64,000 nucleotides of DNA, taken from assembly GCF_001426865.1 (NCBI RefSeq), contig NZ_LMFO01000001.1, forward strand, positions 248,001-312,000, in the 5' to 3' direction. Shown in pieces: positions 12,767-23,179 of this stretch (the stretch's first letter is position 1; each line of letters begins with the position of its first letter). This DNA comes from Paenibacillus sp. Root52 (lineage in GTDB: Bacteria; Bacillota; Bacilli; Paenibacillales; Paenibacillaceae). The position numbers were made by a program, and so were the translations under genes. The notes beneath the pieces were generated by a model, which was not told the DNA's origin, made no database searches, and saw nothing but the letters and a program-made list of their open reading frames with translations.

Positions 12767-13637
12767 AATTTGCGTGATTGGTAGCAGTTCTATGGATTTA
12801 GTCGTTACTTCTTCAAGAAGACCAGGAGCGGGTGAAACCGTTCTTGGCGAGAGCTTCAAAACAGTCCCTGGCGGCAAAGGAGCGAATCAAGCTGTTGCTG
12901 CTGCCAGATTAGGAGCAGAGGTGTATATGATCGGGCGGGTAGGTGAAGATACTTTCGGTACAGACATTTTGAACAACTTTGAAGTAAATGGTGTTAATAC
13001 GCAAAATGTGAAACCGGTTACACATTTAGAAAGTGGAACGGCTCATATCATTCTTGCGGAAGGTGATAATAGTATTGTCGTTGTTGAGGCGGCCAATCGT
13101 GAAGTCACTCCCGCATATGTCGATGAGGCGGTAGATGTTATCCGTAATGCTGATATCGTATTGATCCAACAAGAAATTCCTGAGGAAACGGTGGTTCACG
13201 TTAGTGCACTGTGCGCGAAGTTTGGAACTCCGCTGTTATTGAATCCAGCACCCGCAAGAACGATATCGCAAGAGGTCATTGACAATGCCTCCTACATTAC
13301 GCCGAACGAACATGAGGCGGAAATATTGTTCCAAGGTGTCAGCCCGGCAGAGTCGCTGCGGCAGTATCCCAATAAATTGTTTATTACAGAAGGCAGCAAG
13401 GGAGTCCGTTATTATGATGGTGAAAAGGAAGTCCTTGTGCCAACGTACCAAGTGAAGGCCGTTGATACAACTGGCGCGGGAGACACATTCAATGCCGCAT
13501 TTGCAGTCGCTCTGGCTGAAGGCAAGCCGTTACAAGATAGCATTCGCTTCGCTAATCGAGCGGCCTCATTGTCTGTGACCAAGTTCGGAGCGCAAGGCGG
13601 AATGCCAACGCGAGCGGAAGTGGAGGAGAGTCTGTAA
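12759..13637 (+). CDS. rbsK: Ribokinase
   Basis: A 292-residue PfkB-family kinase converting D-ribose to ribose 5-phosphate with ATP. The N-terminal glycine-rich substrate motif GGKGANQ is at 38-44. The C-terminal PfkB signature DTTGAGDTF contains the catalytic base, about Asp242. Length and motifs are standard for RbsK. Its start overlaps the end of rbsR and its stop overlaps the rbsD start (TAATG), showing tight translational coupling. An operator-like palindrome lies inside the gene at 13007-13024. Confidence 0.95.
   Translation: MAKICVIGSSSMDLVVTSSRRPGAGETVLGESFKTVPGGKGANQAVAAARLGAEVYMIGRVGEDTFGTDILNNFEVNGVNTQNVKPVTHLESGTAHIILAEGDNSIVVVEAANREVTPAYVDEAVDVIRNADIVLIQQEIPEETVVHVSALCAKFGTPLLLNPAPARTISQEVIDNASYITPNEHEAEILFQGVSPAESLRQYPNKLFITEGSKGVRYYDGEKEVLVPTYQVKAVDTTGAGDTFNAAFAVALAEGKPLQDSIRFANRAASLSVTKFGAQGGMPTRAEVEESL
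13007..13024. promoter_or_regulatory. Operator-like palindrome inside rbsK
   Basis: TGTGAAACCGGTTACACA is palindromic except for one position pair and shares the 14-nt string AACCGGTTACACAT with the promoter operator at 11749-11762. It lies about 1.26 kb downstream of that operator. A role as an auxiliary RbsR site is inference. Confidence 0.4.
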
Positions 13638-14038
13638 TGAAAAGACATGGCATACTCAATAGTCACATTTCCAAAATACTCTCGGATCTCGGTCACACGG
13701 ATCTGATTGCGATTGCGGATGCCGGGCTTCCCGTACCGGAAGGAGTCCGCAAGATTGATCTAGCTCTGAAGCTGGGAACACCCAGTTTTCGTGAAGTCGT
13801 AGAGACGATTGCGGATGATATGGTCATTGAAAAGGTTATTGTGGCTGAAGAGATTCGGGAGGGAAACCCCACGGCGCTGCAATTTATGATAGACAGATTC
13901 GGAGAGGACAACGTGGCTGTTTCCGTCAGTCATGAACAATTTAAGGTGTTAACCGGGCAGGTAAAAGCAGTCATTCGCACTGGTGAAGCTACGCCTTATG
14001 CTAATTGCATTTTACAAGCAGGAGTCCATTTTGGTTAA
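13637..14038 (+). CDS. rbsD: D-ribose pyranase
   Basis: A 133-residue protein that interconverts the pyranose and furanose forms of ribose so that ribokinase can act. His20 in SDLGHTD and Asp28 in [10 protein letters not shown] are at the positions known to be catalytic in RbsD, and the C-terminal [16 protein letters not shown] segment is the family signature. It is translationally coupled to rbsK by a TAATG overlap and followed 15 bp later by rbsA. Confidence 0.95.
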   Translation: MKRHGILNSHISKILSDLGHTDLIAIADAGLPVPEGVRKIDLALKLGTPSFREVVETIADDMVIEKVIVAEEIREGNPTALQFMIDRFGEDNVAVSVSHEQFKVLTGQVKAVIRTGEATPYANCILQAGVHFG

Positions 14039-14053
14039 AAAGGAGGTTGCGTT

Positions 14054-15535
14054 ATGCATATTCAGATGCACAACATTCACAAAGCGTTTGGCACCAATCA
14101 GGTGCTAAGCGGAGTGGATTTTGAACTGCAAGAAGGTGAGGTTCACGCCCTAATGGGGGAGAACGGAGCAGGTAAATCTACACTCATGAATATTCTGATT
14201 GGTCTTCATCAGCGGGATCAAGGCACGATTACGATAGACGATAAGGAAACGTATTTCGCTACTCCGAAGGAAGCAGAGAAACTAGGCATCACATTTATTC
14301 ACCAGGAGCTAAACGTCTGGCCTGAAATGACGGTGCTCGATAACCTTTTTATCGGTAAGGAGGTCACTTCCTCGTTCGGGTTGCTAAATACAAGACAAAT
14401 GAAAGCGCTTGCCAAAGAGCAGTTTAGCAAGTTATCTGTGGACATTCCACTCGAACGTCCGGCGGGCGAATGCTCTGTTGGACAACAACAGATGATCGAA
14501 ATTGCGAAGGCGCTTATGACAGATGCGAAGGTCATCATTATGGACGAACCAACAGCGGCACTCACAGAGCGGGAGATTCAGAAGTTGTTCGGAGTCATAA
14601 CGTCACTGAAGAAAAATGGGGTATCCATCGTCTATATCTCTCACCGCATGGAGGAAATATTCACAATCTGCGACCGAATTACGATTATGCGTGATGGTAG
14701 AACCGTAGATACCCAATCGATTCCGCAGACCAGTTTTGACGAAGTCGTTCGAAAAATGGTCGGCCGAGAATTAACGGAACGTTACCCATCTCGGAATCCC
14801 TCGTATGGTGAGGTTGTTCTGGAGGTCAGAAACGCGAGCAGCAAAGGATTATTTCACGATGTGAGCTTTCATGTTAGAGCAGGTGAAATTCTAGGCTTTT
14901 CAGGACTTATGGGCTCTGGGCGAACGGAAATTATGAGAACGATCTTTGGTCTCGACACGATGGATCATGGTGAAGTGATCATACGCGGCAAAAAAGTGAA
15001 CATTCGTAAACCTGTAGATGCGGTCAGACATGGTATTGGTTTTATTACGGAAGATCGCAAGGACGAGGGTCTCGTGCTCGACTTCTCTATTCGTGAAAAC
15101 ATGGCACTGCCGAACCTGTTCAGCTTCTCCAGCAAAGGCTTCATCTCGACTGCAAAAGAACAGGAATTCGTGGATACACTGATCAAACGATTGCAGATCA
15201 AAACACAATCTTCAGAAACTGCCGCTCGCAACCTATCTGGTGGTAATCAGCAAAAAGTGGTTATCGCTAAATGGGTCGGCATCGGTCCAAGTGTACTTAT
15301 CCTGGATGAACCTACACGAGGCGTCGATGTTGGAGCGAAGCGCGAGATCTATCAGCTCATGAATGAACTGACAGACCGGGGCGTCGCCATTATCATGGTA
15401 TCGTCAGAGCTACCCGAAGTGCTCGGGATGAGTGATCGAATTGCAGTTGTGCATGAAGGGCACATTAGTGGCGTGCTGTCTAAGGAAGAAGCCACTCAGG
15501 AAAATATTATGACATTGGCTACAGGGGGACAGTGA
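14054..15535 (+). CDS. rbsA: Ribose ABC transporter ATP-binding protein
   Basis: 493 residues comprising two fused ABC ATPase domains, the standard RbsA form. The N-terminal half has Walker [10 protein letters not shown], the signature region CSVGQQQ and Walker [12 protein letters not shown]. The C-terminal half has a degenerate Walker A (GLMGSGRTE), the signature LSGGNQQ and [11 protein letters not shown]. The degenerate second P-loop is normal for monosaccharide importers of the CUT2 type. AAGGAGG precedes the ATG. It works with RbsC in the membrane and RbsB outside. Confidence 0.95.
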   Translation: MHIQMHNIHKAFGTNQVLSGVDFELQEGEVHALMGENGAGKSTLMNILIGLHQRDQGTITIDDKETYFATPKEAEKLGITFIHQELNVWPEMTVLDNLFIGKEVTSSFGLLNTRQMKALAKEQFSKLSVDIPLERPAGECSVGQQQMIEIAKALMTDAKVIIMDEPTAALTEREIQKLFGVITSLKKNGVSIVYISHRMEEIFTICDRITIMRDGRTVDTQSIPQTSFDEVVRKMVGRELTERYPSRNPSYGEVVLEVRNASSKGLFHDVSFHVRAGEILGFSGLMGSGRTEIMRTIFGLDTMDHGEVIIRGKKVNIRKPVDAVRHGIGFITEDRKDEGLVLDFSIRENMALPNLFSFSSKGFISTAKEQEFVDTLIKRLQIKTQSSETAARNLSGGNQQKVVIAKWVGIGPSVLILDEPTRGVDVGAKREIYQLMNELTDRGVAIIMVSSELPEVLGMSDRIAVVHEGHISGVLSKEEATQENIMTLATGGQ

Positions 15536-15536
15536 T

Positions 15537-16505
15537 ATGACAACAATGGACAACAAAACTGCCAAAAGCGGCTTCCGTTTCTCGAACGTAACACAAAAAT
15601 TAGGACCGTTACTCGGCTTAATCATTCTCATTCTTATCGTTTCAATCTTAAATCCTAGCTTCTTGGAACCGCTTAATATCTTGAATCTACTGCGTCAAGT
15701 TTCGATTAATGCGCTGATTGCTTTTGGGATGACATTTGTTATTCTCACCGGCGGAATTGATCTATCGGTTGGCTCGATCCTCGCTTTATCCAGTGCTTTT
15801 GTTGCCAATATGATGTTATCTGGTTTGGATCCGATCTTGTCCATCATTATCGGGGTAGCACTTGGCGGTGTCATGGGGATGGTCAATGGTCTCATGATAA
15901 CCAAAGGCAAGATGGCACCGTTTATCGCGACATTGGCAACGATGACGATATTCAGAGGATTAACGCTGGTCTACACGAACGGTAATCCAATTACCGGTCT
16001 TGGTGACAGCCTGCTGTTCCAATTGTTTGGACGTGGTTACTTGTTGGGAATTCCGGTACCAGCCATCACCATGTTGATTACGTTTATGATTCTATGGATT
16101 GTTCTGCATAAAACAGCTTTTGGTCGCAAAACGTATGCGATTGGTGGTAATGAGAAAGCCTCCATTATCTCAGGTATCAAAGTTACACGTGTTAAAGTGA
16201 TGATTTATTCCTTGGCCGGTATGCTTGCAGCACTGGCAGGGGCAATTTTGACATCACGCTTGAATTCAGCACAACCAACAGCAGGTACATCCTACGAGTT
16301 GGATGCGATTGCAGCCGTTGTGCTCGGTGGTACGAGCCTATCTGGAGGTAGAGGGCGCATTGTTGGTACGTTGATTGGTGTTCTGATTATCGGTGTGCTG
16401 AATAATGGATTGAACTTGCTCGGAGTTAACTCCTTCTACCAAATGGTCGTGAAGGGCGTTGTCATTGCCATTGCAGTCCTGCTAGACCGCAAGAAAACAG
16501 CATAA
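15537..16505 (+). CDS. rbsC: Ribose ABC transporter permease
   Basis: A 322-residue polytopic membrane protein with eight to ten hydrophobic helices. The CUT2 permease hallmarks are present: GGIDLSVGSILALSSAF in the first half, and YELDAIAAVVLGGTSLSGG plus GRIVGTLIGVLIIGVLNNGLN near the C-terminus. It begins one base after the rbsA stop, so translation is probably coupled. It forms the ribose channel with the RbsA ATPase. Confidence 0.95.
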   Translation: MTTMDNKTAKSGFRFSNVTQKLGPLLGLIILILIVSILNPSFLEPLNILNLLRQVSINALIAFGMTFVILTGGIDLSVGSILALSSAFVANMMLSGLDPILSIIIGVALGGVMGMVNGLMITKGKMAPFIATLATMTIFRGLTLVYTNGNPITGLGDSLLFQLFGRGYLLGIPVPAITMLITFMILWIVLHKTAFGRKTYAIGGNEKASIISGIKVTRVKVMIYSLAGMLAALAGAILTSRLNSAQPTAGTSYELDAIAAVVLGGTSLSGGRGRIVGTLIGVLIIGVLNNGLNLLGVNSFYQMVVKGVVIAIAVLLDRKKTA

Positions 16506-16519
16506 GGAGAGATGCGACT

Positions 16520-17452
16520 ATGAAAAAAATAACTTTGACACTCATAAGCATGCTAATGATTATTGTTCTGGCAGGTTGCTCCTTGGAGCCTCCGGGTTGG
16601 GCAAAGCCTGACGCAGCCGGAAATAAAGGACAAAAGAAAATTGGGTTATCCATTTCCACATTAAATAATCCATTCTTTGTATCCCTGAAGGATGGGGTCG
16701 TGGCTGAAGCTCAAAAACAGGGGATCCAAGTGATCGTCGTTGATGCACAAAACGATTCGGCGAAACAAACGAATGATGTGGACGATCTGCTTCAACAAGG
16801 CGTAGATGCATTGCTCATTAACCCTGCCGATTCTGCGGCAATCTCTACAGCGGTTCAGTCGGCGAACAGTGTAGGTGTTCCAGTGATTACACTCGACCGT
16901 TCCGCAGATAAAGGTGAAGTGGCAGCCTTGGTGGCTTCGGATAATGTCAAAGGTGGACGCATGGCAGCGGAATACTTTGTTGAACAGCTTGGTGAGGGCG
17001 CGAAAGTAATTGAGCTTGAGGGTGTACCAGGTGCTTCCGCAACACGAGAGCGGGGCAAAGGTTTCCATGAAGTGGCTGACGAGAAACTCGACGTGGTGGC
17101 GAAGCAATCAGCGGACTTTGACCGTTCCAAAGGGTTGAATGTTATGGAGAATCTGCTGCAAGGTAATCCAGATGTACAAGCGGTATTTGCCCATAACGAT
17201 GAGATGGCACTTGGAGCGATTGAAGCAATTCAAAGTTCAGGTAAAGACATCCCGGTTATTGGATTCGACGGTAATGATGATGCGATCAAATCCATTCAAG
17301 ACGGTAAGTTGACAGCTACGGTTGCTCAGCAGCCTGTGTTGATTGGTGGTCTGGCGGTGCAAGCAGCGCTGGATGTGCTGGACGGCAAACAGGTAAAGCA
17401 ATCCATCCCAGCTGAACTGAAGCTGGTAACGAAAGAAAATGTAAATGAATAA
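16520..17452 (+). CDS. rbsB: Ribose-binding lipoprotein
   Basis: 310 residues with a lipoprotein signal peptide ending in VLAGC, so Cys20 would be lipidated and hold the protein on the outer face of the membrane. The mature part is a type I periplasmic-binding-protein fold (IGLSISTLNNPFFVSLKDG, VDALLINPADS, VIGFDGNDDAIKSI), the usual receptor for ribose in Gram-positive RbsABC systems. Last gene of the operon, followed by a strong terminator at 17526. Confidence 0.93.
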   Translation: MKKITLTLISMLMIIVLAGCSLEPPGWAKPDAAGNKGQKKIGLSISTLNNPFFVSLKDGVVAEAQKQGIQVIVVDAQNDSAKQTNDVDDLLQQGVDALLINPADSAAISTAVQSANSVGVPVITLDRSADKGEVAALVASDNVKGGRMAAEYFVEQLGEGAKVIELEGVPGASATRERGKGFHEVADEKLDVVAKQSADFDRSKGLNVMENLLQGNPDVQAVFAHNDEMALGAIEAIQSSGKDIPVIGFDGNDDAIKSIQDGKLTATVAQQPVLIGGLAVQAALDVLDGKQVKQSIPAELKLVTKENVNE

Positions 17453-17525
17453 ACAGTTCTATTCTCTATATTGAAATTGAAATCATAATTAGTATTGAGA
17501 TGTAGATAGATTCACCCATCGATTA

Positions 17526-17553
17526 AAAGTCGCATAATTGCGACTTTTTTTCT
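17526..17553 (+). terminator. Terminator of the rbs operon
   Basis: AAAGTCGCA and TGCGACTTT pair perfectly around a TAAT loop and are followed by a long T-run. It is one of a family of near-identical hairpins in this window. Confidence 0.9.
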
Positions 17554-17786
17554 TTATTTTATTACTTAGTGGTACTTCAAGTTGAACCAACCCAACAGAC
17601 TCTCCAACAAGCAATATTCTAAAATACCCTTAGTGAACACCATGAAGTCGTTGCAACAGAGCCAATGTGCAGATTTATTCATGTTCAGTTCATATCGCCG
17701 TCACGATCAGTACATCTTCTCCCATTACACTTTATTCAGTACCAACACAATGATCCTTAGACACAGAAAAACAGGAGATGATGAGA
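17554..17786. other. Intergenic sequence without a supported gene
   Basis: Between the rbs terminator and the serine hydrolase. A 71-codon open frame from 17582 lacks a ribosome binding site and runs into the next gene, so I do not call it. No clear promoter was seen. Confidence 0.5.
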
Positions 17787-19880
17787 TTGTCACGTAAGAA
17801 ACGAACTTCGATAACGGCAATTACCTTAGTACTTGCCATGTTGTCTCCCACGTATGCCTTAGCTAGTTCGGACACGGGGAATAGCGCTAATCTTACTTTC
17901 AGATCGACGGAGAGAGCCGTCATTGAGAAAGCTAACCTTTTAACCCAGTCATATGGCACAACAAGTGTGCAGTATGCGCTTATGGATGAGGGAAAGATCG
18001 TACTCTCTGGACAAGTTGGGGTAAACGACCCCAAGGGAGAGATTCCTCTTACGGCAGATACGATGTATGGTATTGGGTCGACGAGTAAAATGATGCTTAC
18101 GACTGCTGTAATGAAGCTCGTCGATGAAGGTAAGGTGAATCTGGATACACCTATCGTGAACTATATCCCGGATTTCAAAATGAAGGACAAGCGTTATCAG
18201 CAAATTACACCACGTATGTTATTGAATCATTCTTCCGGGCTTCTTGGGACGTCGAGCAATAGTGCCATCTTATTTGGAGACAACGATACGTATGCACATG
18301 ACACTTTACTGGAACAACTAGCTAACCAAAACCTGAAGGCAGATCCTGGCGCCTATTCCGTGTATAGTAACGATGGTTTTACACTAGCTGAAATTCTGGT
18401 GGAGAGGGTTAGCGGTATGAGTTTTACTACTTTCATGCATCGTTACATCACCGAGCCACTGGATATGAATAATACTCGGACGCCTCAAGATCAGGTGGAT
18501 CTGAGTCAAATGGCAGCAACCTATTCTGCCACGAATGCGAAACAACAACTTCCATTAGAGACCACGAATATGATCGCTTCAGGAGGTATCTACTCGACTG
18601 CGGAGGATCTAGTGAAATTTTCGAGAATTTTCACAGGACAAGTCGAAGGTATTCTCTCACGTGAATCTGTAGATGCGATGGAACAAGAAGAATACAAGAA
18701 GGGTATATGGCCAGAAGAAAGCGATTCGTCCATTGCCTATGGACTAGGTTGGGACAGTGTTAATCTGTTTCCGTTCAACGATTATGGGATCAAGGCAGTT
18801 ACCAAAGGCGGTAATACCATAACGTACCATTCATCGTTAATTGTGCTTCCCGAATTCAATATGGCAGCAGCTGTAACGTCCTCGGGGGGCACGAGCACAA
18901 CAGATCAACTACTTGCAACTGAACTGTTACTGGGCGCGCTGGAAGAGAAAAATATCATTCCAGAGCGAAAGCCCGAGAAATCGTTCTCCACACCTGTAAC
19001 AGCAGCGATGCCGAAGGAGTTGTTGAGTCATACAGGTATATATGGCGGCGGAGCCAATTTGGTAATGAAGTTGGATGTGAAGGATAACGGACAATTAACA
19101 GTGTCCACTCCATCTGCTCCAACCAATTCAGATCAGAGATATACGTACACTGCGGATGGTTCTTTTGTTAATGACGAGGGAACGGAGAAGCTGCAATTCG
19201 TTAATGAGGACAATGGAAAAGTTTATCTATGGTCACGCTCATATAAGTCCGTACCTGGTCTTGGTCAGATTGCTTCTTCCGAATACAAGGCTGAAAAGTT
19301 AGAGACAAATGAATTACCTAACGATGTGGCAGCTGCTTGGCAGAAGCGAGAAGGCAACACATATTACTTGGTAAATGAGAAGCATACATCAACACTGTAT
19401 AACATTGCTCTTCCGGTTATCCCCATTCACACCTTTAACGAATGGCCAGGATATATCTATACGAACAAAATCATTGGAGCGAACCAAGCTGTGAATCAAC
19501 TCCAAATTCCTGGCTTAGCTGGTCGTGACACGATGAATTTTGAATTCTATATCGAAGATGGGGTTGAATATGTTACGGCAGGAGGAAACGTCTATGCCAG
19601 TCAAGAGGTTGTGAGACCGATCTATTCGGGAAATCAATCGAAGACAACCATTCAAGCCAATGGATATTCCAGTTGGTTTACGGTTCCAGCCTCAGCTGCT
19701 GGTAAAATGATGAAGGTCCAAATGCCTTCAAATGGTGCATTTGCTGTATACAACCAGGCAGGTATAGCTGTGAATCACACGGTGGTTAGCGGTCAGAATG
19801 AAATTGTGTTGCCTGACAACGGTAGCATTGTGTTTGCCGGTGAGCCGGGTTCGACGTTTGAAATCTCATTAAAAAAATAG
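17787..19880 (+). CDS. Secreted serine hydrolase, beta-lactamase/DD-peptidase family
   Basis: The frame extends to ATGs at 17778 and 17781, but AGGAG (17773-17777) touches the first; a TTG at 17787 has 9-nt spacing and is the better start, giving 697 residues. A Sec signal peptide (RKKRTSIT core, ending near ALASS) is followed by a penicillin-recognising domain with S98-T-S-K101 and Y193-S-N195, the class C / AmpH-like catalytic motifs. The family covers esterases, D-aminopeptidases and DD-carboxypeptidases; true beta-lactamase activity is not implied. The domain normally ends near residue 370, so about 320 C-terminal residues form additional, beta-rich, unassigned modules. The gene is monocistronic with its own terminator. 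Confidence 0.8.
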   Translation: MSRKKRTSITAITLVLAMLSPTYALASSDTGNSANLTFRSTERAVIEKANLLTQSYGTTSVQYALMDEGKIVLSGQVGVNDPKGEIPLTADTMYGIGSTSKMMLTTAVMKLVDEGKVNLDTPIVNYIPDFKMKDKRYQQITPRMLLNHSSGLLGTSSNSAILFGDNDTYAHDTLLEQLANQNLKADPGAYSVYSNDGFTLAEILVERVSGMSFTTFMHRYITEPLDMNNTRTPQDQVDLSQMAATYSATNAKQQLPLETTNMIASGGIYSTAEDLVKFSRIFTGQVEGILSRESVDAMEQEEYKKGIWPEESDSSIAYGLGWDSVNLFPFNDYGIKAVTKGGNTITYHSSLIVLPEFNMAAAVTSSGGTSTTDQLLATELLLGALEEKNIIPERKPEKSFSTPVTAAMPKELLSHTGIYGGGANLVMKLDVKDNGQLTVSTPSAPTNSDQRYTYTADGSFVNDEGTEKLQFVNEDNGKVYLWSRSYKSVPGLGQIASSEYKAEKLETNELPNDVAAAWQKREGNTYYLVNEKHTSTLYNIALPVIPIHTFNEWPGYIYTNKIIGANQAVNQLQIPGLAGRDTMNFEFYIEDGVEYVTAGGNVYASQEVVRPIYSGNQSKTTIQANGYSSWFTVPASAAGKMMKVQMPSNGAFAVYNQAGIAVNHTVVSGQNEIVLPDNGSIVFAGEPGSTFEISLKK

Positions 19881-19922
19881 CGCCTGGTTTCAGGTATGTG
19901 ATCAATCAATCTGAACCTACAG

Positions 19923-19948
19923 AAAGTCGCGGAAACGCGGCTTTTTTT
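19923..19948 (+). terminator. Terminator after the serine hydrolase
   Basis: AAAGTCGCG and CGCGGCTTT pair (one T-G) around GAAA and are followed by T's. Same hairpin family as at 17526. Confidence 0.9.
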
Positions 19949-20015
19949 GCTGCATGGCTGCCCAATCTGGAACTTTGTCACATCCGTATTTCATGATCTC
20001 AAGTAAGGGTTGCCG

Positions 20016-20885
20016 TCATCTCAGATATTGCTTACGGAATTGCAGTGGAGAGATTCCCATCTTACGTTTGAAACACGCGGAGAAGTAAGGGGAGTAGCGA
20101 AAACCTACCTCTTCGGCAACACGGTCAATGGACCAATCGGTGGTCACTAGCAAACGTCTAGCACGATCGAGCCGTATCTCCTGCAAATAGTCCGAGGGGG
20201 TGCAACCGTATCTGGATTTCATGCATCGTACAATATAATTGGGGTGAAAATGTAAGGCTTCTGCGAGCATTTCATTGGTAACTTTGTTCCGGTAATGAGC
20301 CTGAATGTAGGTAGCTGCGCGTTCTGCTAAACGGGTTGCAACCGATTCGGTTTCTCTTGAGCCACTCTCTTCAAGTATGCTCAGTAGGTTGCCTAGCAGT
20401 TGCTGCTCTCTCCAAAATGTAGCGTTCGTCGGCAAAGTCAGCAGTTGCTCGACAATGTCGTACACAGCCTGAGGATCTGGGAGGCGTAGGTACTTAGGCA
20501 GTTGAAGCATGTAGGGATTTTCGAAAGGGCGTGACGCATTGAGCGCAGGACTAAGTCTTGTGTCATCCGTTGCCAGGGTGCGCTGCCTTGTTTCGTGCTC
20601 AAAATGAATCCAGTAAAATAACGTATCTTCTGCGCAGGGTTGAAACGAATAATGTTCGCCATCTGGCAAGAGCAGCAGCATATCCCCACTCAACAAGCGC
20701 CACTCTGAACCATCCTCGCCCATGAATAAGCCACCTTCAGCAACGATGAGTAGATCGTAGATGCCAAGCTTGCTTCGATGGGGATGATGATCTCCGGTAC
20801 TATATGCCGTACGACCTGCGCCGAGAAAATAAGGTAATGGTGGCAATTCAAGCTCGATCATGGTGTTATCGCTCAGATGAAACAC
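20016..20885 (-). CDS. AraC-family regulator beside the GH127 gene
   Basis: 289 residues: an N-terminal cupin-type sugar-sensing domain (about 25-150, with HHPHRSKLGIYDLLIVAEGG and SGDMLLLLPDGEHYSF) and a C-terminal double helix-turn-helix (about 190-289, EALHFHPNYIVRCMKSRYG and IDRVAEEVGFRYSPYFSACFKR). It is divergent from the GH127 gene over 118 bp and likely activates it. The start is uncertain: the GTG at 20885 has AAGGAG only 1 nt upstream, and the first in-frame ATG is at 20861; a CTG at 20876 would have ideal spacing. Confidence 0.8.
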   Translation of the reverse strand: MFHLSDNTMIELELPPLPYFLGAGRTAYSTGDHHPHRSKLGIYDLLIVAEGGLFMGEDGSEWRLLSGDMLLLLPDGEHYSFQPCAEDTLFYWIHFEHETRQRTLATDDTRLSPALNASRPFENPYMLQLPKYLRLPDPQAVYDIVEQLLTLPTNATFWREQQLLGNLLSILEESGSRETESVATRLAERAATYIQAHYRNKVTNEMLAEALHFHPNYIVRCMKSRYGCTPSDYLQEIRLDRARRLLVTTDWSIDRVAEEVGFRYSPYFSACFKRKMGISPLQFRKQYLR

Positions 20886-21003
20886 GCTCCTTATGTTGTG
20901 TTATTTTTTATAGAAAAAGGTTCATTCCTTTCCTATTAAGCTGGTTCTATCAAGCATATAATGGAGAACATAGAGAGTCAATTACTATAGGAGGCATGAC
21001 GAA

Positions 21004-22950
21004 GTGAATACAACAAATGTACGCATTGAGGACAACTTCTGGGAAAATTATTCTGCATTAGTACGCGATACGGTCATCCCGTATCAGTGGCAAGCATTAA
21101 ACGACCGTGTAGAAGGAGCGGAACCCAGTTATTCTATTCGCAATTTCCGCATCGCCGCTGGACTTGAAGAGGGAGAATTCGGAGGATGGGTGTTCCAAGA
21201 TAGTGATCTATATAAATGGCTGGAAGCGGTTGCTTACACACTTCGCTCTCAGCCTGATCCGAAGCTGGAGAAGATTGCGGATGAAGCAATTGAACTAATC
21301 GGCCAAGCCCAACGAGAAGATGGATATGTGAATACGTATTTCACGATTAAGGAACCGGGCAGAGAATGGACGAATCTATATGAAGCCCACGAACTGTATT
21401 GTGCAGGACACCTAATCGAAGCTGCTGTAGCCTATGCTGAGGCAACGGGCAAACGTAGATTGCTGGATATTGCATGCCGCTTCGCTGATCTAATTGATCG
21501 TTTGTTTGGGCTGGATGCTGGTCAGAAGCAGGGATATTGCGGACATCAGGAAATTGAACTTGCGCTGGTCAAGTTGTATCATGCAACGGGAGAGCAACGG
21601 TATTTGAACCTCAGTCGTTATTTCATTGATCAACGTGGCAGTCTTCCAAGTTATTTTGAGGAGGAATGGGAGCGGCGCGGCAGAACAGGTCACTGGTCAG
21701 ATGGTAAACCTAATCTCGAAATGTACCAATCCCATCTGCCTGTGCGCGAGCAGTCAACCGCAGTTGGACATTCCGTGCGTGCAGTTTATATGTACACAGC
21801 AATGGCTGATCTTGCTCGATTGACTCAAGACGCTAGCTTGAAAGCAGCTTGTGAGCGGCTATGGGAGAATACAACACGCAAGCAGATGTACATTACGGGT
21901 GGAGTCGGTTCAACCCATCGGGGAGAAGCCTTTACCTTTGACTATGACTTGCCGAATGATACGGTGTATGCAGAGACCTGTGCTTCCATCGGGCTTATAT
22001 TCTGGGCACGGCGGATGCTTCAGCTTGAAGCAAAAGGTGAGTATGCGGATATTATGGAACGGGCGTTGTATAACAATGTACTTGGCAGCATGTCCCGGGA
22101 TGGCAAGCACTTTTTCTATGTTAATCCACTTGAAGTATGGCCTGAGGCGAATAAGCGCAATCCGGATAAACAGCATGTTAAGCCCGTTCGTCAGGCATGG
22201 TTTGGCTGCTCTTGCTGTCCACCCAACGTAGCACGCTTGCTCAGCTCGCTGAATGATTACATTTACGATGTATCTACAGAAGAGAATGAGATTCACGTCC
22301 ATTTATACATTGGTAGTCATCTGCAATTCACATCAGCAGACGGGTGTGATGTTTCCCTTCGCCAGAGATCGGAGCTGCCTTGGCAGGGCAAGGTGGAGTT
22401 TAATGTATCACTGAATGAGAATCATGCGGGTGGAACTGCTTTTGCACTGTTGCTAAGAATTCCTAACTGGCATCAGAGCGGTCAGCCTGTCCTTCGCATT
22501 AACGGCGAGGTGCAGGTATACGATGTGAAGAACGGCTATGCTCAAATCAGTCGAATCTGGAACGATAGTGATGTGGTAGAGTGGTCGATACCTGTGGAGA
22601 CGAAGTTAATTGCCGCTAACCCACAGATTAGAGCCAACGCAGGCAAAGTAGCTATTCAGCGTGGACCACTTGTCTATTGCGTGGAGGAGGCAGATAACGG
22701 TGTATTGTTATCCTCACTTTCGATTGCAAATGGGACTCCATTAACTGAGCGCGAAGCTTCTGATTTACTCGGTGGCTGTATCGTCGTTGAAGGTGATGCA
22801 AGAAGGGAGAACACCTCTGGATGGTTGGCCAATGAATTGTACAAGCCACTGGCAGATGAGCCAAAGCAGGTTCGATTTACTGCGATTCCTTATTATTTGT
22901 GGGGTAACCGCGAGGCTGGGGAAATGAGTGTCTGGTTACGTAATTCATAG
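21004..22950 (+). CDS. GH127 family beta-L-arabinofuranosidase (predicted)
   Basis: 648 residues, close to the length of HypBA1, the cysteine-dependent beta-L-arabinofuranosidase of Bifidobacterium. The zinc/cysteine centre of that family is visible: Glu324 and Cys326 in YAETCAS, and Cys404-Cys405 in CSCCPPNVARL, where Cys404 would be the nucleophile. The (alpha/alpha)6 barrel region runs about 1-430, with beta domains behind. There is no signal peptide, so it acts in the cytoplasm on imported oligosaccharides. The GTG start at 21004 has AGGAGG at 7-nt spacing; the ATG at 20996 is inside that RBS. A TATAAT lies at 20957-20962 without a good -35, as expected for activator control. Confidence 0.88.
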   Translation: MNTTNVRIEDNFWENYSALVRDTVIPYQWQALNDRVEGAEPSYSIRNFRIAAGLEEGEFGGWVFQDSDLYKWLEAVAYTLRSQPDPKLEKIADEAIELIGQAQREDGYVNTYFTIKEPGREWTNLYEAHELYCAGHLIEAAVAYAEATGKRRLLDIACRFADLIDRLFGLDAGQKQGYCGHQEIELALVKLYHATGEQRYLNLSRYFIDQRGSLPSYFEEEWERRGRTGHWSDGKPNLEMYQSHLPVREQSTAVGHSVRAVYMYTAMADLARLTQDASLKAACERLWENTTRKQMYITGGVGSTHRGEAFTFDYDLPNDTVYAETCASIGLIFWARRMLQLEAKGEYADIMERALYNNVLGSMSRDGKHFFYVNPLEVWPEANKRNPDKQHVKPVRQAWFGCSCCPPNVARLLSSLNDYIYDVSTEENEIHVHLYIGSHLQFTSADGCDVSLRQRSELPWQGKVEFNVSLNENHAGGTAFALLLRIPNWHQSGQPVLRINGEVQVYDVKNGYAQISRIWNDSDVVEWSIPVETKLIAANPQIRANAGKVAIQRGPLVYCVEEADNGVLLSSLSIANGTPLTEREASDLLGGCIVVEGDARRENTSGWLANELYKPLADEPKQVRFTAIPYYLWGNREAGEMSVWLRNS

Positions 22951-23013
22951 AAGGATGTTATAGGAGTTAGCGATTATGCATAGAACAAATGACCTCATGA
23001 ATAAATAACACAT

Positions 23014-23050
23014 AGAGATCCTTAGTCTTGGTGACTAAGGGTCTCTGTTT
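23014..23050 (+). terminator. Terminator after the GH127 gene
   Basis: AGAGATCCTTAGTC and GACTAAGGGTCTCT form a 14-bp stem with one wobble and a five-base loop, followed by GTTTG. Confidence 0.7.
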
Positions 23051-23179
23051 GTTGTTGTTCATATGATAAGATAATTAGATGCATAGAATAACTAGTGGAA
23101 TCTTATTGGCGGTAATGCATGACTGCCATGTTAGATAATCATGATTAACATACCACTAGACAAGGGAGGTATGTACAGT

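Noticed and set aside
16661..17107. 148-codon minus-strand frame inside rbsB
   Set aside because: Shadow of rbsB; the plus-strand frame is a clear ribose-binding protein.
17582..17797. 71-codon frame before the serine hydrolase
   Set aside because: No ribosome binding site, non-ATG start and overlap with the signal peptide of the next gene.
21910..22302. 130-codon minus-strand and a 126-codon plus-strand out-of-frame reading inside the GH127 gene
   Set aside because: Both overlap the catalytic region of GH127, which has intact motifs in its own frame.
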